Assembly (NCBI RefSeq): GCF_027744825.2
Contig: NC_071348.1
Coordinates: forward strand, 18,261,563-18,325,562
Length of the DNA stretch: 64,000 bases
Reading direction: 5' to 3'
From: Synchiropus splendidus
Taxonomy: Eukaryota; Chordata; Actinopteri; Syngnathiformes; Callionymidae
Below are positions 1-12,164 of the stretch, piece after piece (the first letter of the stretch is position 1; each line of letters opens with the position of its first letter). The notes below the pieces were generated by a model. It was given only the letters and a program-made list of their open reading frames with translations, was not told where the DNA came from and made no database searches. Both the position numbers and the translations under genes were made by a program.

Positions 1-1127
1 GATTTGATGTGCAACTACTAGAAAGACCCATTCTGCTATAGTGGGATGTTAAACTTTCATGTTCTGAAGTCTCCCTGCAAAGTTATGGCACTATCCAGAA
101 AACGCGTTTTTAGCCTGAGATAAGGTGGGTTCCAGAACGCCAAACATAAAAATGTTGATAACTTTCGAAAAACACTTCAGACAGCTTAGATTTGATATGC
201 AACTACTAGAAAAACCCTTTCTGCTATAGTGGGAGGTGAAAATGTCATGTTCTGAAGCTTCCCTGCAATGTTATGGCACAACGCAGAAAACTGGTGTTCA
301 GCCTCACATAAGGTCAATTCCAGAACGCCAAACATAAAAATGTTAATAACTTCGGAAAAACACTTCAGACAGCTTAGATTTGATGTGCAAGTACTAGAAA
401 GACCCTTTCTGGTATAGTGGGAGGTGAAAATTTCATGTTCTGAAGCTTTCCTGCAAAGTTATGGCACAATGCAGAAAACATGTTTTCAGCCGGAGATATG
501 GTTGATTCCGGAACGCCAAACATAAGAATGTTGACAACTTTGGAAAAACACTTCAGACAGCTTAGATTTTATGTGCAACTTCGAGAAAGACCCTTTCTGC
601 TATAGTGGGAGCTGAATATTTCATGTTCTGAAGCTTCCCTGCAAAGTTATGGCACAATGCGTCAAATGCGTTTTCAGCCTGAGATAAGGTCGATTCCGGA
701 AAGCCAAACATAAAAGTGTTGATAACTTCGAAAAGACACTTAAGACAGCTTAGATTCGATGAGCAACTACTAGAAAGACCCTTTCTGCTATAGTGGGAGG
801 TGAAAAGTTCATTTTCTGAAGCTTCCCTGCAAAGTTATGGCACAATGCATAAAACGCGTTTTCAGCCTGAGATAAGGTGGGTTCCAGAACGCCAAACATA
901 AAAATGTTGATAACTTTGGAAAAACACTTCAGACAGCTTAGATTTGATGTACAACTACTAGAAAGACCCTTTCTGCTACAGTGGGAGGTGAAAATTTAAT
1001 GTTCTGAAGCTTCCCTGCAAGTTATGCCACAATGCGTAAAACGCGTTTTCCGCCTGAGATTAGGTTGATTCCGGAACGCCAAACAAAAGAATGTTGATAA
1101 CTTTGGAAAAACACTTCAGACAGCTTA
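1..1127 (+). repeat. Six-monomer unit, first copy
   Basis: Position 1 aligns to 1,128, a spacing of 1,127 bp: six monomers with one base missing in the CTGCAAGTTATGCC monomer near 1,020. Diagnostic variants shared with the next copy are GGGATGTTAAACTTTC, TGAAGTCTCCC, ACTATCCAG, AACTGGTGTTCAG and the GCGTCAAATGCG core. The true left boundary lies outside the window. The same cassette recurs near 44.47 kb and 50.29 kb. Confidence 0.85.
474..487. other. Palindrome variant with both core CpGs lost (ACATGT)
   Basis: The core reads GAAAACATGTTTTC: both CpGs have changed, yet the 14-bp dyad is still perfect because the two changes are complementary. The same core occurs near 1,601, 11,546, 44,765, 48,507, 50,773 and 62,597. 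Several of these are copies of one duplicated cassette, so the number of independent events is smaller. Confidence 0.85.
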
Positions 1128-1918
1128 GATTTGATGTGCAACTACTAGAAAGACCCATTCTGCTATAGTGGGATGTTAAACTTTCATGTTCTGAAGTCTC
1201 CCTGCAAAGTTATGGCACTATCCAGAAAACGCGTTTTTAGCCTGAGATAAGGTGGGTTCCAGAACGCCAAACATAAAAATGTTGATAACTTTCGAAAAAC
1301 ACTTCAGACAGCTTAGATTTGATATGCAACTACTAGAAAAACCCTTTCTGCTATAGTGGGAGGTGAAAATGTCATGTTCTGAAGCTTCCCTGCAATGTTA
1401 TGGCACAACGCAGAAAACTGGTGTTCAGCCTCACATAAGGTCAATTCCAGATCGCCAAACATAAAAATGTTAATAACTTCGGAAAAACACTTCAGACAGC
1501 TTAGATTTGATGTGCAAGTACTAGAAAGACCCTTTCTGGTATAGTGGGAGGTGAAAATTTCATGTTCTGAAGCTTTCCTGCAAAGTTATGGCACAATGCA
1601 GAAAACATGTTTTCAGCCGGAGATATGGTTGATTCCGGAACGCCAAACATAAGAATGTTGACAACTTTGGAAAAACACTTCAGACAGCTTAGATTTTATG
1701 TGCAACTTCGAGAAAGACCCTTTCTGCTATAGTGGGAGCTGAATATTTCATGTTCTGAAGCTTCCCTGCAAAGTTATGGCACAATGCGTCAAATGCGTTT
1801 TCAGCCTGAGATAAGGTCGATTCCGGAAAGCCAAACATAAAAGTGTTGATAACTTCGAAAAGACACTTAAGACAGCTTAGATTCGATGAGCAACTACTAG
1901 AAAGACCCTTTCTGCTAT
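1128..1918 (+). repeat. Six-monomer unit, second (partial) copy
   Basis: Copy of 1-791 with very few differences (for example AACGCC to ATCGCC near 1,451). The match stops at about 1,918, where CTATAGTGGG is replaced by CTATCGTGGGAAATG. From there the sequence follows the version at 45,079 (offset 43,158). The switch shows that this copy continues into a differently arranged neighbour. Confidence 0.85.
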
Positions 1919-3540
1919 CGTGGGAAATGAACATTTCATGATCTGAAGGTTCCCTGAAAAGTTATGGCACAATGCAGAAAACGCGTTTTCAGCCTGAGAA
2001 AAGGTCGATTCAGGAACACCAAACATAAAAATGTTGAAAACTTTCGAAAAACACTTCAGACAGCTTAGATTTGATGCGCAACTACGAGAAAGAGCCTTTC
2101 TGCTATTGTGGGAGGTGAAAATTTCATGTTCAGAAGCTTCGCTGCAAAGTTATGGCACAATGCGTAAAACTCGTTTTCAGCCTGAGATGAGGTTGATTTC
2201 AGAACGCCAAACATAAAAATGTTGATAACTTTGGAAAAACACTTCAAACAACTTAGATTTGATGTGCAACTACTAGAAAGACCCTTTCTGCTATAGTGGG
2301 AGGTGAAAATTTCATGTTCTGAAGCTTTCCTGCAAAGTTATGGCACAATGCAGAAAACGCGTTTTCAGCCTGAGATAAGGTGGGTTCCAGAACGCCAAAC
2401 ATAAAAATGTTGATAACTTTGGAAAAACACTTCAGACAGCTTAGATTTGATGTGCAACTACTAGAAAGACCCTTTCTGCTATAGTGGGAGGTGAAAATTT
2501 CATGTTCAGAAGCTTCCCTGCAAAGTTATGACAGAATGCGTAAATCGCGTTTTCAGCCTGAGATAAGGTCGATTCCGGAACGCCAAACATAAAAATGTTG
2601 ATAACTTTGGAAAAAAAACTTCAAACAGCTTAGATTTGATGTGCAACTACTAGAAAGACCCTTTCTGCTATAGTGGGAGTTGGAAATTTCATATTCTGCA
2701 GCTTTCCTGCAAAGTTATGGCACAATGCAGAAAACGCGTTTTCAATAAGGTGCGATCCGGAACGCCAAACATAAAAATGTTGATAACTTTGGAAAAAAAC
2801 TTCAAACAGCTTAGATTTTATGTGCAACTACTCGAAAGACCCTTTTTGCTATCGTGGGAGGTGAAAATTTCATGTTCTGAAGCTTCCCTGCAAAGTTATG
2901 GCACAATGCAGAAAACGCGTTTTCAGCCTGAGATAAGGTCGATTCAGGGACGCCAAACATAAAAATGTTGAAAACTTTCGAAAAACACTTCAAACAGCTT
3001 AGATTTGATGTGCAACTACTAGAGAGACCCTTTCTGCTTTAGTGGGAGGAGAAAATTTCATGTTCTGAAGCTTCCCTGCAAGTTATGCCACAATGCGTAA
3101 AACGCGTTTTCAGCCTGAGATAAGGTTGATTCCGGAACGCCAAACATAAGAATGTTGATAACTTTGGAAAAACACTTCAGACAGCTTAGATTTGATGTGC
3201 AACTACTAGAAAAACCCATTCTGCTATAGTGGGATGTTAAACTTTCATGTTCTGAAGTCTCCCTGCAAAGTTATGGCACAATGCAGAAAACGCTTTTACA
3301 GCCTGAGATAAGGTGGATTCCGGAAAGCCAAACATAAAAATGTTGATAACTTTGGAAAAACACTTCAGACAGCTTAGATTTGATGTGCAACTACTGGAAA
3401 AAGCCTTTCTGCTATAGTGGGAGTTGAAAATTTCATGTTCTGAAGCTTCCCTGCAAAGTTATGGCACATTGCTGAAAACGCGTTTTCAGCCTGAGATAAG
3501 GTCGATTCCGTAAAGCCAAACATAAAAATGTTGATAACTT
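1919..3540 (+). repeat. Mosaic monomers related to 45-52 kb, with a 7-bp deletion marker
   Basis: Monomers here share private variants with the 45-46 kb and 51-52 kb regions. Examples are TGAGAAAAGGTCGATTC (near 1,994) and the TTCAATAAGGTGCGATCC junction at 2,741, where GCCTGAG (phase 163-169) is missing. The same 7-bp loss occurs at about 45,898 and 51,907. Order is only partly kept, so this is a shuffled relative rather than a clean copy. Confidence 0.7.
3471..3490. other. 20-bp perfect palindrome variant
   Basis: The left arm carries GCTGAAAACG and the right arm CGTTTTCAGC, giving a perfect 20-bp dyad around the MluI core. The same CAG-to-CTG change produces the longer palindrome at 20,937. 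A related left-arm variant ending ATGATGAAAACG (8-10 kb, 56 kb and 59 kb) gives a 16-bp palindrome. Confidence 0.9.
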
Positions 3541-6500
3541 TGGAAAAACACTTCAGACAGCTTAGATTTGATATGCAACTACTGGAAAAAGTCTTTCTGC
3601 TATAGTGGGAGTTGAAAATTTCATGTTCGGAAGCTTCCCTGCAAAGTTATGGCACAATGCAGAAAACGCGTTTTCAGCCTCACATAAGGTCAATTCCGGA
3701 CCGCCAAACATAAAAATGTTAATAACTTCGGAAAAACACTTCAGACAGCTTAGATTTGATGTGCAACTACTAGAGAGACCCTTTATGCTATAGTGGGAGG
3801 TGAAAATTTCATGTTCTGAAGCTTCCCTGCAAAGTTATGGCACAATGCAGAAAACGCGTTTTCAGCAAGAGATAAGGTCGATTCTGGAATGCCAAACATA
3901 AAAATGTTGATAACTTTGGAAAAACACTTCAGACAGCTTAGATTTGACATGCAACTACTAGAAAGACCCTTTCTGCTGTAGTGGGAGTTGAAAATGTCAT
4001 GTTCTGAAGCTTCCCTGCAAAGTTATGGCACAATGCAGAAAACGTGTTTTCAGCCTGAGATAAGATCGATTCAGGAATGCCAAATATAAAAACGTTGATA
4101 ACTTTCGAAAAACACTTCAAACAGCTTAGATTTGATGTGCAACTACTTGAAAAAGCCTTTCTGCTATAGTGGAAGTTGAAAATTTCATGTTCTGAAGCTT
4201 CCCTGCAAAGTTATGGCACATTGCAGAAAACGCGTTTTCAGCCTGAGATAAGCTCGATTCCGGAACGCCAAACATAAAAATGTTGATAACTTTGGAAAAA
4301 CACTTCAAACAGCTTAGATTTGATGTGCAACTACTAGAAAGACCCTTTCTGCTATCGTGGGATGTTTAAATGTCATGTTCTGAAGCTTCCCTGCAAAGTT
4401 ATGGCACAATGCAGAAAACGCGTTTTCAGCATGAGACAAGGTCAATTCCGGAACGCCAAACATAAAAATATGATAACATTGAAAAAACACTTCAGACATC
4501 TTAGATTTGATGTGCAACTACTAGAAAGACCCTTTCTGCTATAGTGAGAGGTGGAAATTTCATGTTCTGAAGCATCCCTGCAAAGTTATGAGACAATGCA
4601 GGAAACGCGTTTTCAGCCTGAGATAAGGTTGATTCCGGAACTCCAAACATAAAAATGTTGATAACTTTGGAAAGCCACTTCAGACAGCTTGGATTTGATG
4701 TGCAACTACTAGAACGACCCTTTCTACTATGGCGGCAGGTGAAAATTTCATGTTCTGTGGCATCCCTGCAAAGTTATGGCACAATGCAAAAAACACGTTT
4801 TCAGCCTGAGATAAGGTGGGTTCCAGAACGCCAAACATAAAAAAGTTGAAAACTTTGGAAAAACATTTCAGACAGCTTAGATTTAATCTGCAACTACTAG
4901 AAAGACCCTTTTTGCTATAGTGGGAGGTGAAAATTTCATGTTCTAAAGCTTTATGCAAAGTTATTGCACAATGATGAAAACGCGTTTTCAGCCTGAGATA
5001 AGGTGGGTTCCGGAACGCCAAACATAAAAATGTTGAAAACTTTGGAAAAACATTTCAGACAGCTTAGGTTTGATCTGCAACTACTAGAAAGACCCTTTCT
5101 GCTATAGTGGGAGGTGAAAATTTCATGTTCTGAAGCTTTATGCAAAGTTATGGCACAATGCGTAAAACGCGTTTTCAGCCTGAGATAAGGTCGATTCCGG
5201 AACGGCAAACATTAAAATGTTGATAACTTTGGAAAAACACTTCAGACAGCTTAGATTTGATGTACAACTACTAGAAAGACCCTTTCTGCTATAGCGCAAG
5301 TTTAAAATTTCATGTTCTGAAGCTTCCCTGCAAAGTTATGGCAAAATTCCGAAAACGCGTTTTCAGCCTGAGATAAGGTGGGTTCCGGAACGCCAAACAA
5401 AAAAATATGATAACTTCGGAAAAACACTTCAGACAGCTTAGATTTGATGTGCAACTACTAGAGAGACCCTTTATGCTATAGTGGGAGGTGAAAATTTCAT
5501 GTTCTGAATCTTCTCTGCAAAGTTATTGCACAATGCAGAAAACGCGTTTTCAGCCTGAGATAAGGTGGGTTTCGGAACGCCAAGCATAAAAATGTTGATA
5601 ACTTTGGAAAAAGACTTCAAACAGCTTAGATTGGATGTGCAACTACTAAAAAGACCCTTTCTGCTATTATGGGAGGTGAAAATTTCATGTTCTGAAGATT
5701 CCCTGCAAAGTTACGGCACAATGCAGAAAACGCGTATTCAGCCTGAGATAAGGTCGATTCCGTAACGCCAAAGATAAAAATGTTTATAACTTTGGAAAAA
5801 CACTTCAGACAGCTTAGATTTGATGTGCAACTACTAGAAAGACCCTTTCTGCTCTAGCGGAATATGAAAATTTCATGTTCTGAAGATTCCCTGCAAAGTT
5901 ATGGCAGAATGCGTAAATCGTGTTTTCAGCCTGAGATAAGGTCGATTCCTGAGCGCCAAACATAAAAATGTTGATAACTTTGGAAAAACACTTCAAACAG
6001 CTTAGATTTGATGTGCAACTACTAGAAAGACCCTTTCTGCTATAGTGGCATGTGAATATTTCATGTTCCGAAGCTTGCCTGCAAAGTTGTGGCACAATGC
6101 AGAAAATGCGTTTTCAGCCTGAGATAAGGTCGATTCAGGAATGCCAAACATAAAAATGTTGATAACTTTGGAAAAACACTTCAGACAGCTTAGATTTGAT
6201 GTGCAACTACTAGAAAGTCCCTTTCTGCTATCGTGGGTGGTGAAAATTCGATGTTCTGAAGCTTCCCTGGAAAGTTATTGCACAATGCGTAAAACGCGTT
6301 TTCAGCCTGAGATAAGGTCGATTCCGGAACGCCAAACATAAAAATGTTGATAACTTTGGAAAAACACTTCAGACAGCTTAGATTTGATGTGCAACTACTA
6401 GAAAGACCCTTTCCACTATAGTGGGAGGTGAAAATTTCATGTTCTGAGGCTTCCCTGCAAAGTTATGGCACAATCCAGAAAAGACGTTTTCAGACTGAGA

Positions 6501-7590
6501 TAAGGTGGGTTCCGGAACGCCAAACATAAAAATGTTGACAACTTTGGAAAAACACTTCAGACAGCTTAGATTTCACGTGAAACTACTATAAAGACCCTTT
6601 CTGCTATAGTGGAAGTTTAAAATTTCATGTTCTGAAGCTTCCTTGCAAAGTTATGGCACAATGCGGAAAACACGTTTTCAGTCTGAGATAAAGTCGATTC
6701 CGGAACGCCAAACATAAAAATGTTGATAACTTTGGAAAAACACTTCAGACAGCTTAGATTTCACGTGAAACTACTAGAAAGACCCTTTCTGCTATAGTGG
6801 GAGGTGAAAATTTCATGTTCTGAAGCTTTCCTGCAAAGTTGTGGCACAATGCGTAAAACGCGTTTTCAGCCTGAGATAAGGTCGATTCCGGAACTCCAGA
6901 CATAAAAATGTTGATGACTTTGGAAAAACACTTCAGACAGCTTAGATTTGATGTCCAACTACTAGATAGACCATTTCTGCCATTGTGGGAGGTGAAAATT
7001 TCATGTTCTGAAGCTACTACGGCAAAGTAATTGAACAATGCGTAAAACGCGTTTTCAGCCTGTGATAAGGTCGATTCAGGAATGCCAAACATAAAAATGT
7101 TGATAACTTTGGAAAAACACTTCAGACAGCTTAGATTTGCTGTGGAACTCCTAGAAAGACCCCTTATGCTATAGTGGGAGTTGAAAATTTCATGTTCTGA
7201 AGCTTCCCTGCAAAGTTATGGCACATTGCAGAAAACGCGTTTTCAGCCTGAGATAAGATCGATTCAGGAATGCCAAACTAAAAATGTTGAAAACTTTCAA
7301 AAAACACTTCAGACAGCTTAGATTTGATGTCCAAGCATGAGAAAGACCCTTTCTGCTATAATGGGAATTGAAAATTTCATGTTCTGAAGCTTTCCTCCAA
7401 AGTTATGCCACAATGCAGAAAACGCGCTGACAGCCTGAGATAAGGTGGGTTCCGGAACGCCAAACATAAAAATTTTGATAACTTTGGAAGAACACTTCAG
7501 ACAGCGTAGATTTGATGTGCAACTGCTGGAAAGACCCTTTCTGCTATAGTGGGATTTGAAAATTTCATGTTCTGAAGCTTCCCTGCAAAG
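3541..7590 (+). repeat. Large duplicated block, left copy
   Basis: This block reappears at about 54,780-58,990. Offsets step through 51,233, 51,045/51,046 and 51,421 bp as one or two whole monomers are gained or lost. Shared rare markers include TCACATAAGGTCAATTCC (near 3,679), TAAAAATATGATAACATTG (near 4,464), GCGTATTCAGCC (near 5,732), GATTTCACGTGAAAC (near 6,756), CTACTACGGCAAAG (near 7,012) and AACGCGCTGACAG (7,421). The order is the same in both copies. Confidence 0.85.
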
Positions 7591-8022
7591 TTATGCCACA
7601 ATGCGTAAAACGCGTTTTCAGCCTGAGATAAGGTCTATTCCGGAACGCCAAACATAAAAATGTTGATAACTTTGGAAAAACACTTCAGACAGCTTAGATT
7701 TGATGTGGAACTATTAGAAAGACCCTATATGCTATTGTGGGAGTTGAAAATTTCATGTACTGATGCATCCCTGCAAAGTTATGGCACAATGCGTAAAACG
7801 CGTTTTCAGTCTGAGATAAGGTCGATTCCGGAACGCCAAACAGAAAAAAGTAGATAACTTTGGAAAAACATATCAGACAGCTTAGATTTGATGTGCAACT
7901 ACTAGAAAGACCCTTTCTGCTATTGTGGAACTTTAAAATGGAATTTTCTGATGCATCCCTGCAAAGTTATGGCACAATGCAGAAAACGGGTGTTCAGCCT
8001 GAGATAAGGTTGATTCCGGAAC
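7591..8022 (+). repeat. Monomers present only in the left copy
   Basis: Between about 7,585 and 8,150 the left block holds three monomers (564 bp) that the right block lacks. The offset to the right copy changes from 51,421 to 50,857 across this interval, exactly three periods. The right copy therefore joins a 7,590-type sequence directly to an 8,150-type sequence within one hybrid monomer near 59,000. Confidence 0.75.
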
Positions 8023-8772
8023 GTCAAACATAAAAATCTTGATAACTTTGGAAAGCCACTTCAGACAGCTTAGATTTGATGTGCAACTACTAGAAAGACC
8101 CTTTCTACTATAGCGGCAAGTGAAAATTTCATGTCCTGTGGCTTCCCTGCAAAGTTATGGCACAATGCAAAAAACACGTTTTCAGACTGAGATAAGGTGG
8201 GTTCCAGAACGCCAAACATAAAAAAGTTGAAAACTTTGGAAAAACATTTCAGACAGCTTAGATTTAATCTGCGACTACTAGAAAGACCCTTTCTGCTATA
8301 GTGGGAGGTGAAAATTTCATGTTCTAAAGTTTTATGCAAAGTTATGGCACAATGATGAAAACGCGTTTTCAGCCTGAGATAAGGTGGGTTCCGGAACGCC
8401 AAACATAAAAATGTTGATAACTTTGGAAAAACACTTCAGACAGCTTAGGTTTGATCTGCAACTACTAGAAAGACCCTTTCTGCTATAGTGGGAGGTGAAA
8501 ATTTCATGTTCTGATGCTTTATGCAAAGTTATGGCACAATGCGTAAAACGCGTTTTCAGCCTGAGATAAGGTCGATTTCGGAACGGCAAACATTAAAATG
8601 TTGATAACTTTGGAAAAACACTTCAGACAGCTTAGATTTGATGTACAACTACTAGAAAGACCCTTTCTGCTATAGCGCAAGTTTAAAATTTCATGTTCTG
8701 AAGCTTCCCTGCAAAGTTATGGCACAATTCCGAAAACGCGTTTTCAGCCTGAGATAAGGTGGGTTTCGGAAC
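8023..8772 (+). repeat. Four-monomer HOR a-b-c-d, copy 1
   Basis: Four monomer types can be told apart. Type a has AGCGGCAAG/AGG and CCTGTGGCTTCC. Type b has AAAAAAGTTGAAAAC, TTTAATCTGCGAC and the TGATGAAAACG palindrome arm. Type c has TTAGGTTTGATCTGC and GCTTTATGCAAAG. Type d has ATTAAAATG, GATGTACAAC, TATAGCGCAAG and AATTCCGAAAACG. Unit length is 750 bp. It is followed directly by two more versions. Confidence 0.9.
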
Positions 8773-9708
8773 GCCAAACAAAAAAATATGATAACTTTGG
8801 AACAACACTTCAGACAGCTTAGATTTGATGTGCAACTACTAGAAAGACCCTTTCTACTATAGCGGCAGGTGAAAATTTCATGTCCTGTGGCTTCCCTGCA
8901 AAGTTATGGCACAATGCAAAAAACACGTTTTCAGACTGAGATAAGGTGGGTTCCAGAACGCCAAACATAAAAAAGTTGAAAACTTTGGAAAAACATTTCA
9001 GACAGCTTAGATTTAATCTGCGACTACTAGAAAGACCCTTTCTGCTATAGTGGGAGGTGAAAATTTCATGTTCTAAAGTTTTATGCAAAGTTATGGCACA
9101 ATGATGAAAACGCGTTTTCAGCCTGAGATAAGGTGGGTTCCGGAACGCCAAACATAAAAATGTTGATAACTTTGGAAAAACACTTCAGACAGCTTAGGTT
9201 TGATCTGCAACTACTAGAAAGACCCTTTCTGCTATAGTGGGAGGTGAAAATTTCATGTTCTGAAGCTTTATGCAAAGTTATGGCACAATGCGTAAAACGC
9301 GTTTTCAGCCTGAGATAAGGTGGGTTCCGGAACGCCAAACATAAAAATGTTGATAACTTTGGAAAAACACTTCAGACAGCTTAGGTTTGATCTGCAACTA
9401 CTAGAAAGACCCTTTCTGCTATAGTGGGAGGTGAAAATTTCATGTTCTGATGCTTTATGCAAAGTTATGGCACAATGCGTAAAACGCGTTTTCAGCCTGA
9501 GATAAGGTCGATTTCGGAACGGCAAACATTAAAATGTTGATAACTTTGGAAAAACACTTCAGACAGCTTAGATTTGATGTACAACTACTAGAAAGACCCT
9601 TTCTGCTATAGCGCAAGTTTAAAATTTCATGTTCTGAAGCTTCCCTGCAAAGTTATGGCACAATTCCGAAAACGCGTTTTCAGCCTGAGATAAGGTGGGT
9701 TTCGGAAC
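8773..9708 (+). repeat. HOR a-b-c-c'-d, copy 2 with extra c monomer
   Basis: 936 bp, five monomers: the same a, b, c and d types with a second c-type monomer inserted after the first. The two c monomers are almost identical except for GAAGCTTTATGC versus GATGCTTTATGC and GGTGGGTTCC versus GGTCGATTTC at the end. It starts at GCCAAACAAAAAAATATG, which recurs at 9,709 and 10,458. Confidence 0.9.
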
Positions 9709-10457
9709 GCCAAACAAAAAAATATGATAACTTTGGAACAACACTTCAGACAGCTTAGATTTGATGTGCAACTACTAGAAAGACCCTTTCTACTATAGCG
9801 GCAGGTGAAAATTTCATGTCCTGTGGCTTCCCTGCAAAGTTATGGCACAATGCAAAAAACACGTTTTCAGACTGAGATAAGGTGGGTTCCAGAACGCCAA
9901 ACATAAAAAAGTTGAAAACTTTGGAAAAACATTTCAGACAGCTTAGATTTAATCTGCGACTACTAGAAAGACCCTTTCTGCTATAGTGGGAGGTGAAAAT
10001 TTCATGTTCTAAAGTTTTATGCAAAGTTATGGCACAATGATGAAAACGCGTTTTCAGCCTGAGATAAGGTGGGTTCCGGAACGCCAAACATAAAAATGTT
10101 GATAACTTTGGAAAAACACTTCAGACAGCTTAGGTTTGATCTGCAACTACTAGAAAGACCCTTTCTGCTATAGTGGGAGGTGAAAATTTCATGTTCTGAA
10201 GCTTTATGCAAAGTTATGGCACAATGCGTAAAACGCGTTTTCAGCCTGAGATAAGGTCGATTCCGGAACGGCAAACATTAAAATGTTGATAACTTTGGAA
10301 AAACACTTCAGACAGCTTAGATTTGATGTACAACTACTAGAAAGACCCTTTCTGCTATAGCGCAAGTTTAAAATTTCATGTTCTGAAGCTTCCCTGCAAA
10401 GTTATGGCACAATTCCGAAAACGCGTTTTCAGCCTGAGATAAGGTGGGTTCCGGAAC
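9709..10457 (+). repeat. HOR a-b-c-d, copy 3
   Basis: 749 bp, back to four monomers in the order a-b-c-d and nearly identical to copy 1 and to the matching monomers of copy 2. The next monomer (10,458) begins like type a, but carries CAGACATCTTAG and leaves the HOR. Confidence 0.9.
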
Positions 10458-12164
10458 GCCAAACAAAAAAATATGATAACTTTGGAACAACACTTCAGAC
10501 ATCTTAGATTTGATGTGCAACTACTAGAAAGACCCTTTCTGCTATAGTGGGAGGTGAAAATTTCATGTTCTGAAGATTCCCTGCAAAGTTATGGCACAAT
10601 GCAGAAAACGCGTATTCAGCCTGAGATAAGGGCGATTCCGTAACGCCAAAGATAAAAATGTTTATAACTTTGGAAAAACACTTCAGACAGCTTAGATTTG
10701 ATGTGCAACTACTAGAAAGACCCTTTCTGCTATAGTGGCATGTGAATATTTCATGTTCTGAAGCTTCCCTGCAAAGTTATGGCACAATGCGTAAAACGCG
10801 TTTTCAGCCTGAGATAAGGTCGATTCCGGAACGCCAAACATAAAATGTTGATAACTTTGGAAAAACACTTCAGACAGCTTAGATTTGATGTGCAACTACT
10901 AGAAAGACCCTTTCTGCTATCGTGGGTGGTGAAAATTCGATGTTCTGAAGCTTCCCTGGAAAGTTATTGCACAATGCGTAAAACGCGTTTTCAGCCTGAG
11001 ATAAGGTCGATTCCGGAACGCCAAACATAAAAATGTTGATAACTTTGGAAAAACAATTCAGACAGCTTAGATTTGAAGTGCAACTACTAGAAAGACCCTT
11101 TCTACTATAGTGGGAGGTGAAAATTCGATGTTCTGAAGCTTCCCTGGAAAGTTATGGCACAATGCGTAAAACGCGTTTTCAGCCTGAGATAAGGTCGATT
11201 CCGGAACGCCAAACATAAAAATGTTGATAACTTTGGAAAAACACTTCAGACAGCTTAGTTTTGATGTTCAACTACAAGACAGACTCTTTCTGCAATATTG
11301 GGAGTTGAAAATTTCATATTCTGATGCTTCCCTGCAAAGTTATGGCACAAAGCAGAAAACGCGTTTTCAGGCTGTGATAAGGTTGATTCCGGAACGCGAA
11401 ACATAAAAATGTTGATAACTTTGGAAAAACACTTCAGACAGCATAGATTTGATGTGCAACTACTAGAAAGACCATTTCTGCTATAGTGGCAGGTGAAAAA
11501 TTCATGTTCTGAAGCTTCCCAGCGAATTGATGGCATAATGCGAAAAACATGTTTTCAGCCTGAGACAAGGTCGATTCCGGAACGCCAAATATAAAAATGT
11601 TGATAACTTTGGAAAAACACTTCAGACAGCTTAGATTTGATGTGCAACTACTAGAAAGACCCTTTCTGCTATAGTTGGGTAGTGAAAATTTCATGTTCTG
11701 AAGCTTCCCTGCAAATTTATGGCACAATGCGTAAAACGCGTTTTCAGCCAGAGATAAGGTCGATTCCAGAACGCCAAACAAAAAAAAGTTGATAACTTTG
11801 GAAAAAAACTTCAGACAGCTTAGATTTGATGTGCAACTACTAGAGAGACCCTTTCTGCTATAGTGGGAGGTGAAAACTTCATGTTTTGAAGCTTCCCTGC
11901 AAAGTTATGGCACGATGCAGAAAACGCGTTTTCTGCCTGATATATGGTCGATTCCGCAACGCCAAACATAAAAATGTTGATACCTTTGGAAAAACACTTC
12001 AGACAGCTTAGATTTGATGTGCAGCTGCTAGAAAGACCCTTTCTGCTATAGTGGGAGGTCAAAATTTCATGTTCTGAAGCTTCCCTGCAAAGTTATGGCA
12101 CAATGCAGAAAACGCATTTTCAGCCTGAGATAAGGTCGATTCCGGAACGCGAAACATAAAAATG
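10458..12164 (+). repeat. Diverged monomers, no clear HOR
   Basis: About nine monomers. The first four repeat variants of the 5.7-6.3 kb block (GCGTATTCAGCC, GTGGCATGTGAATATTTC, GTGGGTGGTGAAAATTCG), so they are a further partial copy of that segment. Beyond about 11.2 kb the monomers are individually diverged (for example AGACAGACTCTTTCTGC near 11,276 and AGCGAATTGATGGC near 11,521), and I see no repeated order. Confidence 0.65.
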
